DNA from: Anisakis pegreffii
Taxonomy: Eukaryota; Nematoda; Chromadorea; Rhabditida; Anisakidae
Length of the DNA: 64,000 nucleotides
Reading direction: 5' to 3'
NCBI GenBank assembly: GCA_035041965.1
Contig: JAPYMA010001197.1
Coordinates: 1-64,000 of the forward strand
The notes beneath the pieces were generated by a model, which was not told where the DNA came from, ran no database searches, and saw only the letters and a program-made list of their open reading frames with translations. The position numbers and the translations under genes are program-made. Positions within the stretch are counted from its first letter, which is position 1. Every line of letters begins with the position of its first letter. This document shows, one piece after another, positions 50,947 through 60,544 of this stretch.

Positions 50947-53893
50947 ATGATGAAAACCGTCTTCGTTTGCGCACTGATCGTCGCAGCAGCCCACTGTGAT
51001 GTTGTGGACAACGTGAAGAATGCAGCCGCAGGTGTGGGCGATTTTTTCGGTGATAAATTCGGTGATTTCAAATCACTCTTCGCGAACAACGAGGCGGTTT
51101 GTTCTCTTTCATTTACGTAAATATTCTTATAACAATAACTATTTTGTGGATGTTATTCGTATTGCTTTATCATTGATGTCAATGTTGTTCGTATCTTTTT
51201 TCAATTTTATTGTTTTCATTATCATTGTTACTGTTATTATTGGAATCATTCATATTCTTGTCATTATCTTTATCGATATCATTATCATAGTATTATAATC
51301 ACACTTTCATCATCGTCGTGATCTTCGAAATCAAATCAGAACTGAGGATTGGTGATCATGTTCTTCAAGTAGTGTTGATCGATCATATCGATCATAGCCA
51401 GTTTCTCTTGTTACATTCAAAAATTCACATTAATAACTTCCTTCAACTTCAGTTTTGTGCAACATAAGATCTCCACTCGATGTTTTAGAAGATGCAGTAA
51501 ATTGTGCAGAATGCCGTAAATTTTACTTGTTGTCAGTTGTATTCATTTGCAGAAGCTATCCATCCCTAGGGATATATCAGTTTTGGGAGAAAAGATTGAA
51601 TGGATTCGAAGAAATTCTTCGCAATTGACCATTCGCAGTGAAAAATAAAATTGAACTGGCTTAAGTAATGAACCTTGATGAAGTGTGTTCACATGTTCCT
51701 TAAATTAATAAACCAAAAAACTTATTTGATTTCCTTTGTTTCTCAATTGGACGTACACTTTTGAATTTCAACATAGTTCTGAATATATCCTTACATTAAT
51801 GGGAAGATTCATTTGTGCCTCAGAGAAAAGTGCCTACTTCAACTCATCGAATATTTTAACTGAAATCTAGTGTAGCCAAGCTAAAATCTACTAAATGATT
51901 CAAAATGGTTGACGGAATGAAAGAAAGGTTTGCATTTGTAGCATGTTTACTTGATGTAATTGTCGGTTTTGTTGTTTGAAGAGAAGGAATTATCGAAAGA
52001 TTGTTTATGAATTAGGGAATTGGTATCGAAAAAAAGCATTTTAATCTTTTGTTGAGATATTTTTAACCGTCTTAGTTGTTTTGAGCATTCGAATCGGAAC
52101 TTCTATTTCATTCATCATCTATTTTATGTGATTATTCCACTGTAATGATTTATCGCCTCATCTGTGCTCATCCCAATCAAGTGTTTGCAATCTAACTCAA
52201 CGAGTTTTCGGATACAATTATGAACATTTAATCTAAATTCAATTTCCCACTCCAACAGATTATTTTGTAGAATCTTTGATCAAAATTTCAATTATAATAA
52301 CATTCATGGAGTGCACACTGAAGATTCAATGATGCGGTGTGATTATATGCGCCGTAATGGTGATACTGTGTTTTTGAGGAACAGTCTAATCCGATAGCGA
52401 AAATTATTCGCTCTGATAATTGGAAAGTATAACAGAAATGATTTTAATGGAAAAATTTTACTGTGGTTTCAAGCAATTTGCTTTTTGTTGAGTCATTTTC
52501 TGACATTTTTGATGATGATGATTATAATTGTTGTTGTCCTTGAGCCGTTGGTTTGATTGCGGGTCTATCATTTTTTGTCCTCATAATGAGTCTGTCTTAT
52601 TTCTCAACAACATTGAAATTGTTCTTTCTTTACTGTTCTGTTTTCAAAAAGCACTTTTCAGAATCATTCTCATTATAATTATCGTTTGCTATTTTTAGTT
52701 TCAGTTTTTTTTCTCATTTCGTTTTCACTCCTTTATACGTCCTTTTTGATGAACATGTGACAATACATGTTTCTACATTTTTTTTCACTATTTCACATCG
52801 GTATGTCGGATCATCCGTCCTTGATTTGTAAAAGCAAAAAAAGGTGTTTCTCATAGCTAATTGTAAGATGAGTTCAGTGAATTGAGTAGGACAGGCAAGG
52901 AAGGATTCATGATAGAGTAAGGAAACTTGCAATGTGTAACTTTGCAAAGATTCGCTATGACGTCTTTCACATTCAAATTTGTTAAATGAATCAAACTTAG
53001 GATCTGGAGAAGAATGTGCAGAGTGTGAAAGGTCTGTTGACGACTATCGCTAGCAAAGCATCGGTTCTGAAACCACTCGCAAATGATGCTCAAAAGGCGG
53101 CATTGAGTAAAGTCGGTGAAATGACCAGTCAAGTGGACAACTTCCAAAATAAGGTTAATTTTAGATCATTTTTAAAATCTGAAATAATCCTTAGTCAATC
53201 AGTTCAGTTAAATAATCGCTCGTTTAATCGATATCACTCATTGATTACATAAAGTTCATAAAGATGCTCTCTTTGGTTGTGTTTGAACGAGTGCTGCGAC
53301 TGTTATCATTAAGGATACTTCTGCTCATATCCTCTTCGTCAAAAGAATAACCTCACCAAACAGATTAAATAGTATCGAACAAAGCAATAAACTGAAACAA
53401 TATCAGTAATACGTATTTTAAAGAGCAGCACCATAAAAATGGCAAAAATAATGGAATTCGTTATGATATCGTATTAGTTTCGTTTCAGAGGACAAGTAAT
53501 GAAAATATTTATTCATGTGACTGAGTTAATTGTTAAAAGATAACAATTCAAACAATTCACCTTCAGTTAACAAAACTATTGTTCAAAAAAGCATTGTTCA
53601 TAAACTTCAACTTACTATTAATAATGCACTCAAAAATTTATCGAACAGTTTGTTCGAATGAAGAAGCAAAATATTTCTAATTCGTTTTCGTTTGTTCTCA
53701 GATGAAAACAGATGCTGGTCAAACGTTCGAGGAGAAGAAAAGCGAATGGGCGAAACTCGTTCAAAAGCTTTTCCAAGCCGAAGGTCTGTCGAAGCTGATC
53801 GAACTCGTCAAATCCACCGGAAATGGTGTTTCACCGATGCTCGCCACAACGCTTTCGTTCATTGTTCCACTTGTACTTGTATTCCGATACTGA
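50947..53893 (+). CDS. small secreted/surface protein, family member 1, 3 exons
   Basis: Exons 50947-51096, 53001-53153 and 53702-53893, all phase 0, give 164 residues. Exon 1 encodes a signal peptide (MMKTVFVCALIVAAAHC) and a short region with GDFFGDKFGDF. Exon 2 (51 codons) is a predicted amphipathic helix (VKGLLTTIASKASVLKP, then QAALSKVGEMTSQVDNF). Exon 3 carries FEEKKSEWAKLVQKLF and ends in STGNGVS followed by a hydrophobic tail and FRY at the very end, compatible with a GPI-anchor signal. No Cys remains after the signal peptide. The helical pattern is loosely like nematode SXP/RAL-2 (DUF148) proteins, but I do not assign it. Two related genes follow downstream in the same exon layout. 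Exon 2 has no Met near its start and depends on the splice sites, which match in all three copies. Confidence 0.8.
51097..53000 (+). other. intron 1 of secreted-protein gene 1
   Basis: At 1.9 kb it is about five times longer than the matching introns of the two paralogs (371 bp each). Positions 51195-51297 form an ATTATCATT-type simple repeat. Nothing else is recognised. Confidence 0.65.
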
Positions 53894-54058
53894 GCTCTGT
53901 ATCCAACGAGTTTTGATCAAAAATTCCTGATCAAAAACAATGGAGTGTTCAGTTAGGATCATGAGTGATTGATTGTTAGTGATTGTGAGCGAGATTGGAG
54001 ATGCGAATTCAGGTCGAATTTGAAATTTGAGTTCTTTATCTGATTCAATTTTGGTTCA

Positions 54059-54064
54059 AATAAA
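54059..54064 (+). terminator. poly(A) signal of secreted-protein gene 1
   Basis: AATAAA lies 166 bases after the stop codon. Confidence 0.55.
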
Positions 54065-56223
54065 TTTAACCACAAATGGCTGATAGAAATTTTTTGGGTG
54101 GATCATCGACGAATTGATTTGGAACTCGAAATATTCTACTAACCGATGAGTTATCAGACTAAACAATTCGGTGAATATGATCCAACATTTATGGGTATCT
54201 GAATGTCATAATCGGATCGGATAGTATTGCCTTTCATAAAGAAACTATTCTTTTTTGGGGTTAATTTATCTAATTTTGCTATCAATTATTGAATTCTGGC
54301 GATACTCTGTCCACAACTCTCCGAAGTTTTCCGTTTCATTCATTCGTATTTTCATTCAGAATTTTTTTTTGATTTCCTCACCACTAAATTTGATTACAAA
54401 TCAGCAATTGAACCAAACCGTCCATTCGATGACAAATATACTGCGTATCCACTGCTTTACCTCTTTCTTGTATTGTTGGTATGGCATCAAATTCAATGGG
54501 ATCCTATTTTATTGTTTATGAATATCTTTTATAAATATGTATATTACCCTTATGAATTCTTCCATTATTTTGTTCATTTTCTCGCTTCTATACATAATCC
54601 TAAATGTATCGAATTTGCTTTTGCAGTTATCAGTGCACAAGTTTTTTTGGTTTTTTTTTAATAATTGATTTTTTAAAAGAATTTTCAGTTCATATCGTTT
54701 TTACGAATGTATTTTCTTTGTATTTTCAAATATTTTAGGTTGAAGTATTGTATTATTTTCATAATGATTTTATATTATATTTTTGATAAGGTTTTTTTTT
54801 TGAATTTTTCAAATAATTTTCTTTATGAGAATTTCTTCACTGGTTGCGATAGTAATGTGTAACGACGGCAGAATTGTTTATGATTATAACTTTTGAATTA
54901 ATCATTAATAAATGTTTTTTCGTAAATTTCATGTTTTGTGCTCTCTTACATTGATCACTTATGAGGAACATTTTTGTACCACGTTCACTTTTTTTCGCAC
55001 TTCATTCAAAACAGTTCTGAGAAAACAACCCAAACGAACTCGTGCATTCTGTACCATTTGTTCCATTAGCATTCAAGTATCCGGAATTTTTTGAATTAGA
55101 AGACGCAATACAATGTTATGATGGCATCAAAAATTGTGGCTCCTTATGACTCTCCTCCATTTTCCAGACACTCAAAATAATACTTTAATAAAGGCACTCT
55201 CTGAAAATTTAGTGGTATAAAGATCAAATGACTGCCTGAACTCAAGGTAGTACCAAGCGAGAGGTGCACATTTAAAACTGAAACAGGAGGTTACCTATGT
55301 TCATTCTTAAAGTTGCCCTAGGAATCGTTTCAATGAAGGATGGGTCAAAATTGACTAAACAGATAGCCAATTTCTGGCGTTCATTTGACAGGATGTTGAA
55401 GATATATGAACAAAATCTGAAAAGAAGCCATTGCAACAAATATTCGACAGTCTTTAGAGCAGAGCAAACGCAGTGCTGCTCCCTGAATTGATGGAACGAT
55501 AATATTCGATAATCACAGAAATGCTGATTCATAAACGGACGATAACCAAATACCCGTTGGCAGTAGAGAATGAATCAGCGAACATGCACTGTACTTATCA
55601 AAACTTTGATCAGCTTAATCGTTTGCAGTTAAAATCATTGAAGTGAAATCATGCCATCTCGTTGTTTGAATTACATTCACATGATTCATGTTCTCTTGCT
55701 GAATCACATGTGATTTATGCTAATGTGACAGTTGAACAGCTATGAAATCGTCGTGCTTCAATCGTATTCATCTGATTCAAGCAGTCATGTTCATTGAATC
55801 ACGTTCATGTGGTTCAAGCAAGGCGATTTGATAACTGCTCAAATTTTAAACTGATTTTTCATTTATTCGGAAATCAATATTTTTGCTGTCGTCTTCAATC
55901 GAAACTATTGATTTCAAAGCAATTAAATGTTCACTAATTTGCAATAAAACACATCAGCGAATAGGTACCAAATGAAAGTGCGTGTAAGCTTACAAAAACA
56001 TGCAAATGTGAATGTTGAAGTAGTGATATTTGACAGGCATTAGGACCTTATAAAATATAGTGCAGCGCAAGAATTTCAAAACATTCTACAAAATAAAATA
56101 TCACGTTGTTGTAAATAAAATTTGAATCGAAACTGCACTGGATTGGTACTGGATTGGCCAGGCTATCGAACGTTTGTAACGTTGCTGGCCACAATGCTCG
56201 CGTTTCGGTTCGCAAAATCGAAA
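54065..56223. other. intergenic between family members 1 and 2
   Basis: No gene is recognised. The segment 54845-54895 (GCGATAGTAATGTGTAACGA and following) resembles 58853-58907 and 63173-63227 downstream of members 2 and 3. The ancestral duplication therefore probably included 3' flank as well as the gene. Confidence 0.55.
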
Positions 56224-56313
56224 ATGCATAATTTGGATTTATGCTATAGCTCAACTATTTTGTCATATTTCTGTGATAATGCAATATATGCAAATTTATT
56301 CGCAAGAAGTTGT

Positions 56314-56321
56314 TATAAAAG
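56314..56321 (+). promoter_or_regulatory. TATA box of family member 2
   Basis: TATAAAAG in the same context as 60635-60642 in the other copy. It lies about 380 bp upstream of the start codon, so the transcript would have a long leader that trans-splicing at 56691 could remove. Confidence 0.5.
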
Positions 56322-56344
56322 AGACGTGTTTTTGAGAACAAATA

Positions 56345-56470
56345 TCTTGTGTCGTTATCATCCGGCGGTGGGCGTCGAAGGGCTTGCACTCGGCTCCGAG
56401 TAAGCTCTTTCGGGAGGTTCATTGAAGATGCAGAGAAGGGTTGGGGCGGTTGCAAGAACCGCACTCATTC
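56345..56470 (+). other. GC-rich structured leader element, copy 1
   Basis: This GC-rich island starts just downstream of the TATA box. It has hairpins ACTCGG-CT-CCGAGT (56388-56401, extendable by GCTT/AAGC across a 2-nt bulge) and GCGGTT-GCAAG-AACCGC (56446-56462). In the second copy (60665-60790) the first stem is fully kept and the second is shortened to five pairs. It could be a structured outron, a small RNA or an element; I recognise no known RNA family. Confidence 0.35.
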
Positions 56471-56699
56471 CTTATTTATAAGTAATTGCTCATTCAGTCC
56501 TGTCGAAACATATTTCCTCGAGGGTGTGATTTTAGTCGACTGAAGATGAGATTACGAATAATTGTGAATGCCCACATCAGTATTACGTACATTTCCTTGC
56601 TGTGCAATCATTATCATCTTATCTGTGCGACCAATTGGGATGAACGTTCATAAAAAATTCGATTAGGGTTTCTGATAAAACGTTTCTGCAGAAGCAAAA

Positions 56700-58004
56700 A
56701 TGTTGAAGATAATCTTCATATGCATACTGATCGTCGCGTCAACTCACTGGGAACTTATCGACTCTTCGAAACAGGCAGCCAGTAGCGTTAAATTCGCTGA
56801 AAGGCAATCGTTTTATATAAAAAATAAAGCGGTTCGTTTCATTCCGTTTGCACACACATATTTGTTAGTGAATAATTAACACTTTTGATAAATGTTTTGT
56901 AATCAATTCATCGTTGTTATCACATTTTATCACTTTCATGAGCATCGTTTCATCATTGTGGTCACTGTTCTACCTTTATTATTGGTTGATCCTTGTTATA
57001 GTATAATTGCTGATAGGAGTTTTGTTACTACTATCAATATTTTCTTTCAGACATTATGATCACCATTTCTGTTGTTTTGGTTGTGAGCCTCGAGGAAGGT
57101 CGTCGTATCGTTCGATTGTTTAGAATTGATCGACATACATATAGTCACGGATGGATAATTCGAGAAATATTTTTGTTTTCTATTGATGAAGATAACGTAC
57201 AGGACACATGGAAGACCGTGGAAGCTGTGAAAAAGCTTTTAGCGAATCTCACTGCACAAGCGCCCGAGTTGGAGAAACGCGTGAATGACAAAGAAAAAGT
57301 GGCGTTGGGTAAACTCGACAACATGACTAAACGAGTGGAAGACTTCGAGAACAGAGTTGTTTATTAAGCATCATTTCTTTTATTCCATTATGCAACACTC
57401 AGGCTTAAATATCATTGAGTCTCATTATGACCATTATTTTCATGCCATTGTTTCCCTACTAGTCACTGAGTATGCATTCATTGATGATAATTTCAGTAGG
57501 CTATACTATATTAATGGTGATAATAACGATGATACGAATCATGAAGTGTGAATATGAGATGGTTTGTTGAGATTCTAGTGAAACCGACTGCCATCAACTA
57601 GCGACGGGTTTGGGGTTTAAAATTTCTCGGGTCTCAATAATCAACTGTTCAGCTTCAACTACTGATTAATCAGGAAGGAATTGATCACTATCCTAAAATA
57701 TTCAAATTTATCAGCGGATCCATTTGTTGGAAAACAAATAATGTTCGCTTTCAATTTTCAGTTCAATTCCAGTGCCACTCAGAATTCCACTGTAACGTTC
57801 GAAAACATGAAAGATGAATGGAATACTCTCATTCTAAAGCTTTTAACAAAGGACGGTTTATGGACTCTGACGTATCTAATCAAAGCACCTAAACAATTTA
57901 AACCGGCTGGCGCAAGTGGCGCTTCATCGTATTTTGCAACAGCACTTCCTCTGATTGTTCCTCTCGTAATTGTAGTCTCTGATGCAAATAGTAGACTCAC
58001 CTGA
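56700..58004 (+). CDS. small secreted/surface protein, family member 2, 3 exons
   Basis: Exons 56700-56831, 57203-57355 and 57762-58004, all phase 0, give 175 residues. The signal peptide is MLKIIFICILIVASTH. The middle exon has 51 codons, as in member 1, and contains VEAVKKLLANLTAQAPEL and LDNMTKRVEDF. Exon 3 has FENMKDEWNTLILKLL, then GASGASSYFATALPLIVPL and a polar end SDANSRLT. Four N-glycosylation sequons are visible (NSS, NST, NLT, NMT). The hydrophobic stretch is followed by eight polar residues, so a GPI signal is less clear than in member 1. A tandem-like duplication of 18 bases near the start of exon 3 (AATTCC repeated) is absent in member 3. No known family is recognised; secretion or surface display is inference from the signal peptide. 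Confidence 0.82.
57041..57202 (+). promoter_or_regulatory. possible alternative first exon of family member 2
   Basis: Within intron 1, a strong acceptor TTTCTTTCAG (57041-57050) is followed five bases later by an ATG at 57056. From it a frame of 49 codons, starting MITISVVLVVSLEEGRR, runs without a stop straight into exon 2 in the exon 2 frame. The same holds in member 3 (ATG at 61393), where the segment differs by a single synonymous base. Joined to exon 1 the segment would hit TGA at once, so it could only serve as a separate, perhaps trans-spliced, first exon. Confidence 0.35.
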
Positions 58005-58179
58005 TGCAGAGATCTTTTAAAGTTAGTGGGATCATGTTGGTTGAGTGTGATATGACTAGAGATTCGAATGCAGCTCGGGAATGAACATTAATCACTTCGT
58101 TGAAATGAGATTAGTTGAGTGATTAACGGAGTTGATTTTGGTTGAATGAAACATTTTTGAGTGGAGGATCATCAATGAA

Positions 58180-58199
58180 AATAAAGGATTGAAAATAAA
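58180..58199 (+). terminator. two poly(A) signals of family member 2
   Basis: AATAAA at 58180-58185 and 58194-58199, about 180 bases after the stop codon. Both are repeated at 62500-62505 and 62514-62519 for member 3. Confidence 0.55.
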
Positions 58200-59714
58200 G
58201 GTATTCTACCGACTGATATGAGAGATTAGATAGATTTAAAAGCACTATCGATCTGATTTGATCTTGTTCGATATGATATTTTTAAGAACCTTTATAACAC
58301 AAGTGGACTGCATTTATATTAAAATATCATTTCTGATCGGGAGAGTAGCAATTTCACCATCTCATTTTATGAAAACACAATTGAATTCACTAATTGCTGC
58401 AGTTGATTCGTGAACTCCTAACTTCGAAAATTGTTTGAATTCAATCACTCAGTTCACCACGCATCTTCTGAATATCTGTCTGAAGACAATGCATAATGCG
58501 TACGTATCACTGTGACTTGATTCATGCACTGAATTTGTGTCTATTTGGAAATTGACTACTTATGCTCACAAGTACTTTTCCATATATGTATGCATTAAAA
58601 TTCGTACTGATTCCGACGAGTTCTTCTGTGTTCCATTATCATTTCCGACGCTTCAAATGGACAAATTCATAATCGCTTAACTTTTGCAATTGGTAACGGG
58701 TGACTTCTCGTAAACGAATAAACTATTTGATGAAGTTTTCCATTCATATCCATTTCAATTTCCTCGCATTTTGAATATTTACATTTGGTGACATTCTGAA
58801 TCATCGGAGTGACTTCTGATCGTATAGTTCTGTATATTAGAATTCTTTCATGGCGATAGTAATTAAGCGACGACGAACTGTTTATGATTATAACTTTCGT
58901 AGCGATGGTCAGTAGAAAGTATTTTCACAAAGTTTTATATGTAATTCAAATAGAATGATAATCATTTATGGAATAGATTTCTTCCACTGACAGTCTTCAT
59001 ATGTTCCGCGTTCGATAACTGGGGATTTTTAAAAAATCAAAGCATTCACCTACAACAAACAAATACGTTCAAACACAGACCACAACAAAATACCGAAGCA
59101 TAGAATACGGTCGGAACAAAAGATCAAAGAGAAAACTGATGAAAACTAATAAATAAAAACACTGAAAACTAATAAAATATCACATTAATGTGAATAAAAT
59201 TTGAATCAAAAATATGTGTGAATATGTGTGAATAAAACTTGAATTTATACTAAAATATTCAATTTGGATTTATATATTTTGTTGCGACTAGACTGTCGCA
59301 AAAATATCACAGATTACAAAATCACGTCACTATAATAAATCTACACAAAATATCACATCATTACAAAGTACAACACGAAATCATGCACCTAACCAACACC
59401 TTATGCCTCTTATCTCATCTTATCTTATCTCAAATCTTCCCTCTACAATCCTTTCATAATATTTATATAATATATGTTTAAATTTGCTTGCACCACAATC
59501 CTTCATAATATTTGCTTGAATCAATGCTCAAATTCACCTACATTCGTAGCAGTCGGTTGCTCGACTGATCTCTTCGCAAATTATTATTTCGTTTTACAAA
59601 TTGTATCTCATTTACCTTTCATTCAATTCCAAATTAGTATTTCACTTGTAACCATTAGAATGAATATTGTAATCGTGTATACGCGCTATTGTCATTATTT
59701 CCATTATAATTCTG

Positions 59715-59833
59715 GGTTTAATTACCCAAGTTTGAGGTGATCCACAACAAAGGCGCGAGAAAGCAAATCAATTGAAAGTCGCTCAATCAATTCAACAATA
59801 ATCAAGAGTTGTGAATAAAGATCACCTCAAACT
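59715..59833 (+). ncRNA. SL1 spliced-leader sequence in a bulged 20-bp stem (SL RNA-like or derived)
   Basis: 59715-59736 is an exact 22-nt match to the nematode SL1 leader (starts GGTTTAATTACCC), directly followed by GT, the donor expected in an SL RNA gene. The last 8 leader bases plus GTGATC (59729-59742) pair perfectly with 59820-59833. CACAAC (59743-59748) then pairs with GTTGTG (59808-59813), leaving AATAAA as a bulge. In true SL RNAs the donor also sits in a stem, but I see no Sm site of the AATTTTTGG type, and the stem differs from the standard SL RNA fold. It may be a diverged SL gene, a relic, or leader captured in a retroelement. Confidence 0.5.
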
Positions 59834-59839
59834 CATACT

Positions 59840-60172
59840 TTGCATTCGTTGCTAATTGTGTCGTATTCAATCGCAATCAACCGTCAAACGGTCGTGTCGC
59901 TGCCAATAACTTCAAGACGTACTCGTCAACCGCAATCAAACGGACGCAACACTTATTCGTCCACAGTCAATACAAATCCAACCAACCTCATATCCACCCT
60001 CACCTTTACTCCTCTTCCTCAGTCCTTGTTCCGTAACAAACCGCTGCCCATTAAGAGTGCACTCATTGATCAGAATTCAACCGCATCAAGATCGCCTCTC
60101 CGGAACTCAAAGAACCTGCGGAACGACAGGAAGCAACCATTACTCGTTCACAGTTGGTTCATTTATATTTGA
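59840..60172 (+). CDS. hypothetical Ser/Thr/Asn/Arg-rich frame within the inserted element
   Basis: A 110-codon frame starts seven bases after the SL1 hairpin ends. It begins MHSLLIVSYSIAINRQTVVS and then turns into polar, Pro/Ser/Thr/Asn/Arg-rich sequence without a recognised domain. A second frame (60057-60320) overlaps it. It may be element-encoded or random in AC-rich DNA; I would not trust it without transcripts. Confidence 0.2.
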   Translation: MHSLLIVSYSIAINRQTVVSLPITSRRTRQPQSNGRNTYSSTVNTNPTNLISTLTFTPLPQSLFRNKPLPIKSALIDQNSTASRSPLRNSKNLRNDRKQPLLVHSWFIYI

Positions 60173-60303
60173 ATTGCACCAGGCTAATCACAAGACTTCT
60201 AGCTGGTTTATCAAGCGTCCTCTCTTCATTCATTACGGTATTCAAAATCACATCAAGTCGAAGTTCAAAAGTAAAGTCAAAGCCAAACCCGGCTTGGTGC
60301 AAT
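60171..60303. repeat. 10-bp inverted repeat in the element
   Basis: AATTGCACCA near 60173 pairs with TGGTGCAATT near 60295, about 110 bases apart. Confidence 0.4.
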
Positions 60304-60544
60304 TGTCGCAATTGTTTTAATTAATTCCATTTTATTCTTTGTTGTCGATTTTATTATTATATCTTTGTCTCTCTTCATTCTAATTCTCATAATTTTGGGG
60401 TTATTCACTTTAGTCGTCTGCATACCAACATTCAACATCCAACATTCGTACTATACGCACAATCTTCTGTATTAACGACTAATAGTTCCAAACACACTAT
60501 ACAAAACAAAGCAAACATTTTTAGTCGTTACATAATTTATACAA

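Larger units (their letters stand above)
56224..59025 (+). repeat. left copy of a tandem segmental duplication
   Basis: This segment corresponds to 60545-63345 with an offset of about 4320-4337 bp. It carries the promoter region, family member 2 and its 3' flank. Positions 58081-58960 are identical, base for base, to 62401-63280, whereas the exons differ clearly. Similarity fades out at both outer ends. Confidence 0.9.

Noticed and set aside
56255..56464. Minus-strand frame of 69 codons, also present at 60576-60788
   Set aside because: Conservation between the two is explained by the recent duplication; the copies are shifted at their starts and no family is recognised.
59715..59833. A fully functional standard SL1 RNA gene
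   Set aside because: The leader and donor are exact, but no Sm-binding site of the usual form and no standard SL RNA fold are seen, so I call it SL RNA-like or derived only.
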